Assembly: GCF_900078195.1 (NCBI RefSeq)
Contig: NZ_FJVE01000004.1
Coordinates: 248,001 to 312,000 of the forward strand
DNA length: 64,000 bases
Direction: 5' to 3'
Source of the DNA: Clostridium sp. Marseille-P299
Lineage (GTDB): Bacteria; Bacillota; Clostridia; Lachnospirales; Lachnospiraceae
Positions 1-10,335 of this stretch are shown here, in pieces. Position 1 is the first letter of the stretch; the number at the start of each line of letters is the position of its first letter. Under the pieces are notes generated by a model. The model made no database searches. It was not told where the DNA came from and saw only the letters and a list, made by a program, of their open reading frames with translations. Both the position numbers and the translations under genes were made by a program.

Positions 1-569
1 CTTGATAATATCCATCCTATAATCAGGGAACAAATAAGTGAAACTATGCCGGTACCAATTAAAATGGAATTTAGAGCACTTAAAAATTGGAAATCATTTT
101 CGCTTAAAAAATAAGGCCCAAAATAACTAATTGCAACCTTTCCTACTACCTTATCCCCTTGAATAAGGTCATAATCTTGTGACACAAACTCTCCATGTAT
201 TTTTGGGTATTTTTCAAGCATTCTTTTTGAAATATCCGCCATAACCCTTGTACACAGTGTCATATCGTGTTGTTGTGCATCCCATACAACGTCATCTTCA
301 TTATCATAAACCGCTATAATATAACCATCGTAAAGTGCATTCATTCCTATCACATGGATAAAGTCCTTATTCCATACATTGATGGACTTATCGTATTGTT
401 CACTAAGGCTTGTTGCAATTTCATTTGTTTTTTGCATTTGTTGGTCTAAAATATAAGCTTTAAACTTTTGATTAATAAATACATTGGCTAATAAACTAAT
501 GAGCGCTACGGTAAAAAAACTTAAGAGAGCAATTGTTAAAGTAAGATGTGTCCTTAAACTTCTTTTCAT
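1..569 (-). CDS. Sensor histidine kinase, N-terminal part (runs off window)
   Basis: The ATG at 569 lies 4 bases after the stop of the response regulator, behind AGGTGAG, and the frame stays open for 189 codons to the window edge. The visible part has a transmembrane segment near residues 8-30, an extracytoplasmic region of about 130 residues, and a second transmembrane segment near 166-188. That is the usual input half of a membrane histidine kinase; HAMP, HisKA and ATPase domains would lie outside the window. The call rests on this topology and on the adjacent OmpR-type regulator. The signal it senses is unknown; the downstream metal-handling genes are a possible hint. Confidence 0.75.
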   Translation of the reverse strand, partial: MKRSLRTHLTLTIALLSFFTVALISLLANVFINQKFKAYILDQQMQKTNEIATSLSEQYDKSINVWNKDFIHVIGMNALYDGYIIAVYDNEDDVVWDAQQHDMTLCTRVMADISKRMLEKYPKIHGEFVSQDYDLIQGDKVVGKVAISYFGPYFLSENDFQFLSALNSILIGTGIVSLICSLIIGWILS

Positions 570-573
570 ACAA

Positions 574-1275
574 TTACTCACCTCCAAATTTATATCCCTT
601 ACCATATATCGTTAATACGTAAACTGGTTCTTTAGGATTATCTTCAATTTTTTGTCTAAGATTTTTAATATGGCTATCGATTGCGCGGTCAAAACCAAGG
701 AATTCATCTCCTAATGCAAGTTCGATCAATTCATTTCTTGTAAATACTTTGCTTGGATATTTTATAAGTGCAGAGAGTATCTTTAACTCGCTTGGTGTTA
801 AGGATACTGGCACTTGTTTCTTTTTAATGGTATTACTTTCAAAATCTACAATCAAATCTCCTTCATTGTAAGAATTTCTAATAAACAAAGGTATTAAGTC
901 ATCGCTTGATCTGCGAAGCACTGCCTCAACCCTTCCGTGTAATTCTTTTAAGCTAAATGGTTTTGTTATATAATCATCCGCTCCTATTTTCAAACCTTCA
1001 AGGATATTATTCTCTTCTACTTTTGCAGTAAGCATAATAATGGGTACACGTGATTTTTTACGTATTTTCGTACATATATCTTCACCTGAAATATCAGGTA
1101 ACATAAGGTCTAATATGATTAATGATATATTTTCTGTGTCAAAAATCTGCAATGCCTCAGCACCTGTTTCAGCAGAAAACGTTATAAACCCTTTGCTCTG
1201 TAAAAAAGATGTGACAACCTCTAAGATTTTAACTTCATCATCTACTACTAAAATTTTCTTATCATTCTTACTCAA
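574..1275 (-). CDS. OmpR/PhoB-family response regulator
   Basis: Receiver domain (about residues 5-118) with the acidic pair VVDDE, phospho-acceptor Asp near residue 56 (LIILDLMLPD) and the conserved Lys in YITKPFS, followed by a winged-helix DNA-binding domain ending in a typical YGKGYKF motif. I chose the TTG start at 1275 because AGGAGGT sits 6 bases upstream; a longer reading from another TTG at 1305 would swallow that ribosome binding site. 233 aa, normal for the family. It forms an operon with the kinase at 1-569, which starts 4 bases after this stop. Targets are not visible; the DUF2318 and HMA/TauE genes upstream on the same strand are candidates. Confidence 0.95.
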   Translation of the reverse strand: MSKNDKKILVVDDEVKILEVVTSFLQSKGFITFSAETGAEALQIFDTENISLIILDLMLPDISGEDICTKIRKKSRVPIIMLTAKVEENNILEGLKIGADDYITKPFSLKELHGRVEAVLRRSSDDLIPLFIRNSYNEGDLIVDFESNTIKKKQVPVSLTPSELKILSALIKYPSKVFTRNELIELALGDEFLGFDRAIDSHIKNLRQKIEDNPKEPVYVLTIYGKGYKFGGE

Positions 1276-1431
1276 AATTAGACCTCCTAAATGTCTTAAG
1301 ATCAATTAAAATCAAAACATGAAATGCTCATTAATGTTACAACCATTATAACACTTTGTAACCTTGCCCCTCAATCTTATATTTTGTCCTATTTAGCGTT
1401 CCTCTAACGCTTCCTATGAATTTCAATCTTA

Positions 1432-1989
1432 TTAATAATTTGTCTTCCAATTAGCAAAAATCGCTTTTGACTCCATTAAAAATTCATTTGAAATAGTAAT
1501 ATTCGTTTCATCTACTGTTTTATCCTCAGAAAAGATAGGCACTGGATTACAACCACCTCTTGTAACTTCCACATCCCCCATACCAAATATATTTCCACAG
1601 TTTTGACAAATTAGATTATCTCCACTTTGTTTATAGAATCCTCTGCCTGAACTATAGCAAATTTGGCATGTATTAAATGCTGTACGTATCGTACCGTCTG
1701 GTGCTTTTACCGCTAGTACTTCTAATGTCGTACCGTCTACTTCTACTGGATAAAACGTAGCAGTGGTTGTAATGTCATTCACTGGAATGATTAAATCACC
1801 TTCCTCAGTAATTACAGCATTTCCTTGATTAGCCCCACTTGTGGCATCTTTACCCTTAGACTTATTAACACCTTCATTTACAACTGCTATTAATATAATT
1901 GCTAATAAAATACCTCCAACAGGTAACAATATACCTCTTAGATTACTCTGTGTTTTACTACTTTTGCTACTACTTTTTTTATTACTCAT
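1432..1989 (-). CDS. DUF2318 membrane-anchored protein
   Basis: A 185-residue protein with a Lys/Ser-rich N-terminus, one transmembrane helix near residues 18-40, and an exported domain carrying CxxC (CQIC), a second CxxC (CQNC) and a RGGCNP motif. These match my memory of the DUF2318 family, a Cys-rich domain found near iron/copper uptake and metalloreductase systems. Start is ATG at 1989 behind GGGAGG; an ATG four codons upstream (2001) lacks a ribosome binding site. It follows the HMA/TauE/cupredoxin gene by 59 bases and is probably co-transcribed. Metal or redox handling at the membrane surface is inferred; biochemical function is unknown. Confidence 0.8.
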   Translation of the reverse strand: MSNKKSSSKSSKTQSNLRGILLPVGGILLAIILIAVVNEGVNKSKGKDATSGANQGNAVITEEGDLIIPVNDITTTATFYPVEVDGTTLEVLAVKAPDGTIRTAFNTCQICYSSGRGFYKQSGDNLICQNCGNIFGMGDVEVTRGGCNPVPIFSEDKTVDETNITISNEFLMESKAIFANWKTNY

Positions 1990-2048
1990 AAATCCTCCCA
2001 TTCTGCCAATTATGGCAATACATTTTAATAACTGCTAGCTACATCCCT

Positions 2049-3968
2049 TTAATCCACACTGAAATTTAGTACACTACTATAATCCCAGGTAAGTGTTTCA
2101 TAATTCTTAACTTCCTCTTTTATTGCATCTATATCAATATTGTTAATATCGGGCACTACCTTAACATACCCATAAAAACTATAGTCTTTTGTGGAAAACG
2201 CAAAGTCCTCCGATGGAATTAAATAGATGAAGTTTTCACCGTCTACCATTGTTAATGTTGTATTGTATAACGGAAATAAAATAGTAGAGTTCTTATCGGT
2301 TAACGTTTTAGCATCAATAACAAATTCTGTCTGAATACCTGCTTGAAGAACTACAATTGCAGGTGTAAATCTAGATTCATTCATATCAATTTGTACCACT
2401 TGATAATCATCTATGATTTCTCCAACCGCTACTTCATCACTTGGTATTTCATAGCCCGCAGGCACTGGCTCTTTTGTCGGTACTACATTTTCTATGTCAC
2501 TTCCCGAGGTTGCATTTCCTGCTGTACCTCCACCAGTTGCATCTCCATTTGACGCTGTCACCTCTCCATTTTCATCTACTACTGTTATGGTACTTCGAAT
2601 CATTCCCATCCAACAGCTATACACAAAAGTTCCCGTACTTGTTGGTGTAAACTCAATAACATTCTCACCAAGTTCAAAACGTTTCTCAATGTTATATTCA
2701 GGTATGTAGATTCGATTATTACAGCCGTTGATTGTTCCTTGCTCGGCAGTAATCGTCCATTTTACAGGGATTCCTACCTTTACAGTGATTGGCTCATAAC
2801 GGCCTGAGGATAAGGAAGTAGAAACTAACTGAACTCCATCCCCCATTTGAGCCTGCGTACTATTTCCACTGTTGGGTACCCCTAAGGCAAAACCAGATAA
2901 ACTTAAACCATTGTTAAGCATGGAGGCACCAAGAATTACGACTAATACTGCTCCAGCTGTCATTACTTTCGATGTGAACTTCTTACTTAAAATAGAACTT
3001 AACGCCCCAAGAGTAAACATAAGGGGAACCGTTCCTAAGCTAAACAAAAACATAGCAATCGCACCTTTAATAGGATCACCAGTAGAAAGCGCATACAACT
3101 GCATTGCCTGCAATGGGCCACAAGGCATAAGCCCATTTAACAGCCCAACATATAAAGGGCTATTACTGTTTTTCTCCGCTTGTATTTTCTTAGCAAAAAT
3201 CTTTGGCATTCGAGGATTTAACTTTCTTAACCACGGAAATACATTTAGCATGTTCAATCCCATAATGACCATAAATATACCTGCTAATATTTGCACAATG
3301 CCTTTTGCACTTCCAGAAAATGATACAACGGAACCTAACGCTCCAACCAGTGCACCAACCAAAGTATAGGATAGGACACGACCTAAGTTATATAAAATAC
3401 TTGGTCTAAGTGAGGCAAAACGACTGCCTTCCCCCTCACTTTCTATAGCCTTAGGAATACATTGAGACAGGTTAATTCCACCACACATTGCCACACAATG
3501 GACCGATGTAAGTAGTCCTATGACAAATAACATTCCATAACTCATTCCTTCTTGTGCTTGAGGAAAAATATTAAATATATTTGTTATGCCAAAGTGCCGC
3601 ATTAAAGTATAAATAGCAAATATAATAACAACTGCTCCTAGCGCTTTTGATCCATCTGACTTATGTTTTGTCTCCCCACTTGCCATTTCACTTGTATTTT
3701 TATGTGTCTTATCGCTTCCCGTTTGTTTTATCTCTTGTTCTTCTCTTAGCACTTGATAATCTAACTCTTCAATTATTTTTATGATTTCATCTTGTGTGAT
3801 TTTATCTGTATCATATGTAATTTTTGCAGTGCCATTGTTATAACTAACCTTGGCTTTTTCAACTCCAATAGTTTCACTAAGTTTACTTTCAATTCTGTTT
3901 TCACAACTAACACATGACATGCCACCAATTCGTAGCTTTTTTGTTTCCATGTTGCTTTCCAAACGCAT
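2049..3968 (-). CDS. HMA domain + TauE/SafE (UreH_2)-like membrane domain + cupredoxin fusion
   Basis: About 639 aa with three modules. Residues ~5-75 form a heavy-metal-associated domain with metal site MSCVSC. After a linker and a helix come about six to seven membrane segments of the sulfite-exporter TauE/SafE (UreH_2) type, with motifs GLLTSVHCVAMCGG and LLNGLMPCGPLQAMQ. The rest is extracytoplasmic: a cupredoxin-like domain with NGC and SCWMGM (possible Cu ligands Cys/Cys/Met), a Thr/Gly/Ala-rich linker, and a second cupredoxin-like domain without these ligands. Likely a copper transfer or export protein. The start is uncertain: TTG 4007 and ATGs at 3980, 3968 and 3950 share the frame; 3968 has GGAAG five bases upstream. 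Confidence 0.8.
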   Translation of the reverse strand: MRLESNMETKKLRIGGMSCVSCENRIESKLSETIGVEKAKVSYNNGTAKITYDTDKITQDEIIKIIEELDYQVLREEQEIKQTGSDKTHKNTSEMASGETKHKSDGSKALGAVVIIFAIYTLMRHFGITNIFNIFPQAQEGMSYGMLFVIGLLTSVHCVAMCGGINLSQCIPKAIESEGEGSRFASLRPSILYNLGRVLSYTLVGALVGALGSVVSFSGSAKGIVQILAGIFMVIMGLNMLNVFPWLRKLNPRMPKIFAKKIQAEKNSNSPLYVGLLNGLMPCGPLQAMQLYALSTGDPIKGAIAMFLFSLGTVPLMFTLGALSSILSKKFTSKVMTAGAVLVVILGASMLNNGLSLSGFALGVPNSGNSTQAQMGDGVQLVSTSLSSGRYEPITVKVGIPVKWTITAEQGTINGCNNRIYIPEYNIEKRFELGENVIEFTPTSTGTFVYSCWMGMIRSTITVVDENGEVTASNGDATGGGTAGNATSGSDIENVVPTKEPVPAGYEIPSDEVAVGEIIDDYQVVQIDMNESRFTPAIVVLQAGIQTEFVIDAKTLTDKNSTILFPLYNTTLTMVDGENFIYLIPSEDFAFSTKDYSFYGYVKVVPDINNIDIDAIKEEVKNYETLTWDYSSVLNFSVD

Positions 3969-4160
3969 TCCTTCTTCCATGTTATTTACATAATTAAATT
4001 CTTTCAATTGTTAGATCTTTTAAATGCTTGTTTATATAAAACCTTAAGTGATTATATCAGAAGCTTTTGTAGATAATATGGAGAGAACAAAGAATGTGCT
4101 ACGAAGATTCGGGGGTAAAAACACTGTCTACTTTATGGAAATGGCAATTCGGAAAAAGCA

Positions 4161-4202
4161 AAAAAAGAGTTACCACATGCTTAGTCGTGATAACTCTTTT
4201 TT
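4161..4202 (-). terminator. Rho-independent terminator after the LacI gene
   Basis: A 12-bp stem (AAAAAAGAGTTA at 4161-4172 with TAACTCTTTTTT at 4191-4202) and an 18-nt loop. On the minus strand the stem ends in a T-run, 12 bases beyond the LacI stop, so it closes the phn/nucleotidase/LacI gene group. No plus-strand gene feeds it. Confidence 0.85.
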
Positions 4203-4213
4203 ATTTTTCTATT

Positions 4214-5218
<1,005 letters not shown>

Positions 5219-5232
5219 CTACACACCCACTT

Positions 5233-5964
5233 TCACTTTTTATTTAACAAAAAATCCTTCCACATATAAGGATCATCAACTTCTATCATATGAACTCCAA
5301 GACTTAGCGCTAATTCCATGCACTGCTTTGTTTTTAATGTAGACCCGTCCACAAAATAACCAGACTGTTTTAGAGCTTTTACTGTTTCAGGTGTTAAATT
5401 ATGAACGTAAGAAATATAGATTGTCGCATCCATCTCTTTCATCAATGCTACTGGATTATGTGGTACAAAAGGGACAATGATTCCAATCGTTAATTGCTTT
5501 TCTAATTCTTTTAACGCTTTTAATACTTTATAATCCGCACCAAAGACAAAAACATTATTTAGCATGTTATATTTCTTAATGCAGTTAATCAGATTTGGTA
5601 GCATCTTCATACTTTTTTCATGCATCTTAATTGGAATCTCTTTTAGCTCGAGTCCAAAGTAAATATCATTACTCTTTCCCCAAGCTAAAACTTCATCTAG
5701 TGTATTTATTTCGGTGCACTTTCTTAGCTCATCCAAAGTATAATCAATCGTTGCCCCACATAACTGCAACTTATCTTCTAAAGAGGTATCATGGTAAACA
5801 ACAATTTGATTATCTTTTGTATATTGAATATCAATTTCTAGATAATCTGCTCCTCGCGCAATTCCTTCTTCCATGGCTTTTAGAGTATTTTCTTGATACT
5901 CTCTTAAACAACCACGATGCCCACCTATTAAAATCCTATTAGAGTTTTCTAATAACAGCTTCAT
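5233..5964 (-). CDS. Glycerophosphodiester phosphodiesterase, cytosolic
   Basis: 243 aa single GDPD TIM-barrel domain. The active-site signature is present: HRG near residue 16, ENT, the metal pair ExD in YLEIDIQYTKD, and catalytic His in VVYHD. There is no signal peptide, so it would hydrolyse glycerophosphodiesters inside the cell to glycerol-3-phosphate and an alcohol. I chose the ATG at 5964 (AGTGG six bases upstream) over the GTG at 5973. It sits between the 5'-nucleotidase and the LacI gene, 20-30 bases from each, suggesting one operon with the PhnCDE transporter. The usual PENT motif reads QENT here. Confidence 0.9.
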   Translation of the reverse strand: MKLLLENSNRILIGGHRGCLREYQENTLKAMEEGIARGADYLEIDIQYTKDNQIVVYHDTSLEDKLQLCGATIDYTLDELRKCTEINTLDEVLAWGKSNDIYFGLELKEIPIKMHEKSMKMLPNLINCIKKYNMLNNVFVFGADYKVLKALKELEKQLTIGIIVPFVPHNPVALMKEMDATIYISYVHNLTPETVKALKQSGYFVDGSTLKTKQCMELALSLGVHMIEVDDPYMWKDFLLNKK

Positions 5965-5993
5965 AGCAACCACTTTCTGGATTTATCTATTCC

Positions 5994-7538
5994 TTACCAT
6001 TTTACATGGAACTCTCCATTTTTTTGTAAATTCACCTTAGGATATTTTTCAAAGTATTGTAGAATCAACTCAGGCATTTCAACTTGTATTTCTTTCACTA
6101 CTTTTAATCCTTGATACATTTCATATCCACCAGCTCCACTAGAACGATAATTATTCATACATAATGTATAATGTTCGTCCATTTTTACTGGATTTCCTTG
6201 ATACGTAATTGATTCTACCCTTTCACCCTTTGGTCTTTTTACATTTATATTGTAACAGATTCCAGAGAAAAAGTCATAATTATAATGCTCTACTTTTGGT
6301 TTTAAAAATGCATCTGAAATGCAAAGTTCATCCTTAGAATTAATTTCAAAATATTCAGCGACTCTCTCAAGTGCCTGTTTTAACACTGCACCACTTACCT
6401 CAAGTACGATTAAAATGTTCGGGAAGCGATAGGTTGCGATTACATCCCTAACAGTAACTTCGCTCTTAAAGCCTGCAACCTCATTTGCAAGACTTGTACA
6501 AGAAATTTGTGCACCTGAACTCTCAAGCTGTACCTGATTAAAGAAGTCTGCAATTTCCGTTCCATGAACAGCCATATGAAGTGGTGTTTCTGGTAACAAG
6601 GAATGTGGAAGAAATCCAACTGGTTCGTCAAGCCATTTTTGTACACGCTCTTCGATTGGAAGTAACCTTTTGTATAGATTTTCATCACATGCATTTCCCG
6701 CTTCTTTTAAATCAGAACATATCTTAAGACCTTCACTGGTTTCTTGTATATTAATTTCTAAATACTTTACTGCATTCGCCGGAGGCTGAACGATATAGGT
6801 ATTATCTTGCCACTGGCCTTTTACACCCATATGCTGATGTCCAGTTAAAAGAAGATCAAACTCAAGTTCACGACAAATTCGATTTCCTATATTCTCAGTT
6901 GTACTTGATAACTTTTTCCCTGTTTCTAAATCTTCCTCAAAGCCTCCATGATAGATACAAATACATATATCTGCTTCCTTTTTCATCTTTTCATAAGCTT
7001 CTTTAATCTTAGGAAATGGGTCTGTAACTTTTATATCTTTTATATTTTCAGGGCGTTCCCACAAGTTCACATAGTCTGTAACAATACCAACTAATCCAAC
7101 TCTTAAACCATTTCCCATCACTTTAATTAAGGAAGTTGCAATTGGTAGCTCCCCTAATTCATCCTTTACATTCTCACTTAAACAAACCGCATCTAATTTT
7201 TCTAAATATCCTTTTAGATATTCATATCCATAATTAAAATCATGATTCCCAAGGGTAATAAAGTCATATCCTGCTGCATTCATCACTTCCGCCATTGGAT
7301 AGGCTTCCCGTTCATATTTCTGACAGTAGTATGCTAAGGGAGAACCTTGTAAGGAATCTCCACCATCTATAATTAATGTATTCTCATCTTTTTCAAAATT
7401 ATTAATACAATGTAAGAGCCCCATGTCCTTTTGCTCTTTCGTATCATAGGAAGTAGGAAATAAATAACCATGAACATCCGAGGTAAAATAAATCTTTAAA
7501 CTTCTATTACTTTCCATTCTAGCCCGCGTTCCTTTCAT
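5994..7538 (-). CDS. 5'-nucleotidase / 2',3'-cyclic phosphodiesterase family, cytosolic
   Basis: 514 aa. The N-terminal calcineurin-like phosphoesterase domain (~15-260) has the metal motifs DVHG, GDSLQG, GNHDFNYG and GHQH; the C-terminal 5'-nucleotidase domain (~310-490) carries the substrate-binding features, including NNYRSSGAGGYEMY. UshA/YfkN-type enzymes are usually secreted, but this protein has no signal peptide or anchor, so it should act on imported substrates. It lies between phnE (250 bases upstream) and the GDPD gene (20 bases downstream). ATG 7538 has only a weak ribosome binding site (AAAGAA); an in-frame ATG seven codons later is possible. Substrate specificity cannot be read from the sequence. 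Confidence 0.9.
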   Translation of the reverse strand: MKGTRARMESNRSLKIYFTSDVHGYLFPTSYDTKEQKDMGLLHCINNFEKDENTLIIDGGDSLQGSPLAYYCQKYEREAYPMAEVMNAAGYDFITLGNHDFNYGYEYLKGYLEKLDAVCLSENVKDELGELPIATSLIKVMGNGLRVGLVGIVTDYVNLWERPENIKDIKVTDPFPKIKEAYEKMKKEADICICIYHGGFEEDLETGKKLSSTTENIGNRICRELEFDLLLTGHQHMGVKGQWQDNTYIVQPPANAVKYLEINIQETSEGLKICSDLKEAGNACDENLYKRLLPIEERVQKWLDEPVGFLPHSLLPETPLHMAVHGTEIADFFNQVQLESSGAQISCTSLANEVAGFKSEVTVRDVIATYRFPNILIVLEVSGAVLKQALERVAEYFEINSKDELCISDAFLKPKVEHYNYDFFSGICYNINVKRPKGERVESITYQGNPVKMDEHYTLCMNNYRSSGAGGYEMYQGLKVVKEIQVEMPELILQYFEKYPKVNLQKNGEFHVKW

Positions 7539-7637
7539 ATAAAGTTCTTTATATTTGTTTCATATAAAGACTACATTTTATTTTCGTTCTTTTGTATAAA
7601 AAGTATTCTATATCTTAATAAACTCTCCTATTTAAAA

Positions 7638-7683
7638 GAAGAATCTAAAATAAATTCCTTTTGAATTTAATTTTAGATTCTTC
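7638..7683 (-). terminator. Long hairpin between phnE and the nucleotidase
   Basis: Arms 7638-7656 and 7664-7683 pair over about 19 bp with one bulge around a 7-nt loop. On the minus strand the stem is followed by a pyrimidine-rich, moderately T-rich tract. It could partly terminate the transporter transcript or act as an attenuator before the nucleotidase-GDPD-LacI genes. Confidence 0.6.
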
Positions 7684-7705
7684 CATGAATTAGAATTCTC
7701 GACAT

Positions 7706-7788
7706 TAACTCAGAGTTAGTATGTCCTTCGCTAACTCAGAGTTAATATGTCCTTCGCTAACTCTTAATTAGTGTTCTTTTACTAACTC
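7706..7788. repeat. Tandem 26-bp repeat with internal palindromes
   Basis: Units at 7706-7731 and 7732-7757 differ at one base; a diverged unit follows at 7758-7782 and a partial one abuts the phnE stop. The first two units each contain the perfect palindrome TAACTCAGAGTTA. The array lies directly downstream of phnE, before the hairpin at 7638-7683. Far too short and spacer-less for a CRISPR. Confidence 0.85.
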
Positions 7789-8598
7789 TTAACCTCTAGC
7801 AAGTTTGACACGAATCTTCGTAGAGATAAACTCTACAATAAGAATTAACACAATAAGTCCTGTTAAAATCGCTCCAACTTCGTTCCAACGATAAGAACTC
7901 ATGGCAAACATTAACGGAGCACCAATACCACCTGCACCAACTAAACCTAATACAGTAGCATCACGAAGGTTCATATCAAAACGATAAATAATTGTTGATA
8001 TAAAATCGGAAAACAATTGTGGAAGAATTCCATAACGTATCTTTTGGAACGTATTACATCCACTTGCATCCAAAGATTCTAAAATACGAGTATCCAAATC
8101 TTCAATTGCTTCAATGTACATCTTAGAAACCATACCTACAGAACAAAGAGACATTGTAAGCAAACCAGTGAAAGGACCACCACCTGTTACACGAATAAAC
8201 ATTAAAGCATAAACAAAAGATGGTATTGTACGAATTGCTATGATAATTCCACGTCCAATGATTGCAATCCACTTTGGCATAATATTTGAAGCTGAGATAA
8301 ACGCTAATGGTATTGCTATAATAGCACCTACTATAGTACCAAGAAATGCGATACACATAGTTTCTAATAAAAGATAAGCAACACCTGTATTTGTAAAGTT
8401 AAAAAGAAGGTCCAAATCAGGATGAAAAATACCTGATATAATATTCTTTGCAATGGAGAACCCGCTTCCTTGCATGTTTTCTAATTTAACCGTAGAACCT
8501 GACCAAACTAGTAAAGCTACTACAATGAGTGCAATTACAACTTTATAAATCCACTTTTTTGGTTCTTTTTCCATTTGTCTTAGAACTGCATCATTCAT
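7789..8598 (-). CDS. phnE: Phosphonate/organophosphate ABC transporter permease PhnE (second)
   Basis: 269 aa inner-membrane permease of the PhnE family with about six membrane helices. The cytoplasmic EAA-like loop that docks the ATPase is visible (ESLDASGCNTFQKIRYGILP), as is the conserved AGGIGAPL stretch. The ATG at 8598 follows AGGAGGAAACAGTAA. It is the second of two PhnE paralogues 14 bases apart; together they would form a heterodimeric channel served by PhnC. With PhnD upstream and phosphoesterases downstream, the substrate is probably a phosphate ester or related oxyanion rather than a metabolised phosphonate. Confidence 0.92.
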   Translation of the reverse strand: MNDAVLRQMEKEPKKWIYKVVIALIVVALLVWSGSTVKLENMQGSGFSIAKNIISGIFHPDLDLLFNFTNTGVAYLLLETMCIAFLGTIVGAIIAIPLAFISASNIMPKWIAIIGRGIIIAIRTIPSFVYALMFIRVTGGGPFTGLLTMSLCSVGMVSKMYIEAIEDLDTRILESLDASGCNTFQKIRYGILPQLFSDFISTIIYRFDMNLRDATVLGLVGAGGIGAPLMFAMSSYRWNEVGAILTGLIVLILIVEFISTKIRVKLARG

Positions 8599-8612
8599 TT
8601 ACTGTTTCCTCC

Positions 8613-9434
8613 TTACGTCAGTTTCTTACGCAAATAATGACTGACTACTTCAATAATAACAACGGTAACTAAAAGCATAACTAAGATCATACCGACGTTG
8701 TCATATTGTCTCCAGCCAATTTTTTCATTTAAGATAAGTCCAAGTCCACCAGCACCAACGTAACCTAGGATTGCTGCATAACGAACATTTCCTTCAAAAC
8801 AGAATAAGCTAGTAGATAAATATGCTGGAAGTACTTGTGGAATAATTGCAGTTGTAAATGCAGTTAATTTATTCGCACCCATTGCCTCCATGGCTTCATA
8901 AGCGCCCATATCTACTGTTTCAATCTGTTCAAATAATTGTTTTCCAATGTATGCAAACGTAAAGATTGCAATTGCGATCATACCTGCAAATGTTCCAAGT
9001 CCAAAAATATAAGTTGCTATTAATGCAGATACTAAAGTAGGTACTGTACGAATAATACTTAAAAATAAACGTACCACCCATAAAACAAAACGGTTCTTAA
9101 CAATATTACTAGATGCAACAATTGCAAATGGAATTGCAAGTACTGCACCAATTACAGAACCTAATAATGACATTTTTATTGTATCAAACAGTGGTTTCCA
9201 AACACTTGACATATAGGAAGTCTTAGGTGGAAACATCTTACCAAGAATAACAAAAAACTCATTCCCGCGCTCTAGAAGAAGGGCTAAGTCAAATCCAGTA
9301 ATCTTTACAGAAATTACAGTTGCAATAATTATAAGAATAAGAATAAGTGGTGTTCTACTTCGGTATTCTAACACTTTTTTACCATTTGATAAGGTCATTT
9401 CCTTTGGTTTTAAAATCCTATCATATAATTTCAT
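8613..9434 (-). CDS. phnE: Phosphonate/organophosphate ABC transporter permease PhnE (first)
   Basis: 273 aa PhnE-family permease. It has an N-terminal cytoplasmic stretch, about six transmembrane helices, an ATPase-docking loop (AMEAMGANKLTAFTTAIIP) and the AGGLGLILNEKIGWRQY signature common in PhnE. Its ATG overlaps the phnC stop by four bases (ATGA), indicating translational coupling, with GGAGG upstream inside phnC. The next permease starts 14 bases after its stop. It is more distant from the second permease than simple duplication would give, so the pair probably has a heterodimeric channel architecture. Confidence 0.92.
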   Translation of the reverse strand: MKLYDRILKPKEMTLSNGKKVLEYRSRTPLILILIIIATVISVKITGFDLALLLERGNEFFVILGKMFPPKTSYMSSVWKPLFDTIKMSLLGSVIGAVLAIPFAIVASSNIVKNRFVLWVVRLFLSIIRTVPTLVSALIATYIFGLGTFAGMIAIAIFTFAYIGKQLFEQIETVDMGAYEAMEAMGANKLTAFTTAIIPQVLPAYLSTSLFCFEGNVRYAAILGYVGAGGLGLILNEKIGWRQYDNVGMILVMLLVTVVIIEVVSHYLRKKLT

Positions 9435-10195
9435 GCAGTCTCCTCCAAATCGATTGGAAGCTCGTTTCCATAAATCGAAGTTAATACCTCCTGATTTACT
9501 CCAGATGCCGGTCCATCATATACGATTTTACCGGAACGAATTCCAATTACTCTGGTTGCATATTCAAGTGCAAGTTCAACGTGATGAATATTAATCAAAA
9601 CTGAAATATTCATATCTTTATTAATTGTTTTAAAATCACTCATTACCTGTCTTGCTGTTACAGGGTCTAGCGAAGCTACTGGTTCATCTGCTAATATAAT
9701 TTGAGGATTCTGTGCTAAGGTACGTGCCAAGGCTACACGTTGTTGCTGACCACCAGATAATTGGTCAACTCTAACATATGCTTTATCAAGAATTCCTACC
9801 TTATCAAGTGCCTCTAAGGCTTCTACTTTTTGTTCCTTTGTAAATAGACCAAATAATACTCTAAAGAAAGACATCTCAGGAACATTAGCTGTTAAAACAT
9901 TTTTTATAACAGTAGTTCTAGTTACTAGATTAAAGGATTGGAATATCATACCAATACCTCTTCTAAACTTACGTAAGCTCTTGCCTTTTAAGGTCTTAAC
10001 ATTTACTTCATTTACCATCAAGTCTCCAGAAGTAATTTCGTGCATACGATTAATAGAACGAATCAATGTTGATTTTCCCGCTCCAGATAAACCAATAATC
10101 GCTACAAACTCACCTTGATCTATTTTAAGTGACACATCATCTAACCCTTTTACTCCATTGGGATAAACCTTATTTACATGTCTAAACTCTATCAT
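9431..10195 (-). CDS. phnC: Phosphonate/organophosphate ABC transporter ATPase PhnC
   Basis: 254 aa ATPase with Walker A GLSGAGKST (~35-43), Q-loop MIFQSF, signature LSGGQQQRVALAR, Walker B IILADEP and the H-loop region NIHHVELA. The HHVELA wording and overall length are typical for PhnC. The start is preceded by GGAGGTATTTAA. It drives import through the two PhnE permeases. The gap of 226 bases to phnD holds a stem-loop that may lower expression of this gene relative to the binding protein. Confidence 0.95.
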   Translation of the reverse strand: MIEFRHVNKVYPNGVKGLDDVSLKIDQGEFVAIIGLSGAGKSTLIRSINRMHEITSGDLMVNEVNVKTLKGKSLRKFRRGIGMIFQSFNLVTRTTVIKNVLTANVPEMSFFRVLFGLFTKEQKVEALEALDKVGILDKAYVRVDQLSGGQQQRVALARTLAQNPQIILADEPVASLDPVTARQVMSDFKTINKDMNISVLINIHHVELALEYATRVIGIRSGKIVYDGPASGVNQEVLTSIYGNELPIDLEETA

Positions 10196-10335
10196 TTAAA
10201 TACCTCCAAAATGATGGGTTTTTCGTAGAATTGATTTGCTTCATATGGTGTGATTCTATTTTAACCTCTATCAACACAAATATATAAAACCACACATATA
10301 AAATTTTATTTTACGAAATCCTCATAACTCTACAC

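Noticed and set aside
2872..3369. Antisense open frame of 165 codons in the HMA/TauE gene
   Set aside because: Shadow of the membrane domain on the other strand.
7706..7788. CRISPR-like direct repeats
   Set aside because: No spacers, few units, internal palindromes and no cas genes; a simple tandem repeat.
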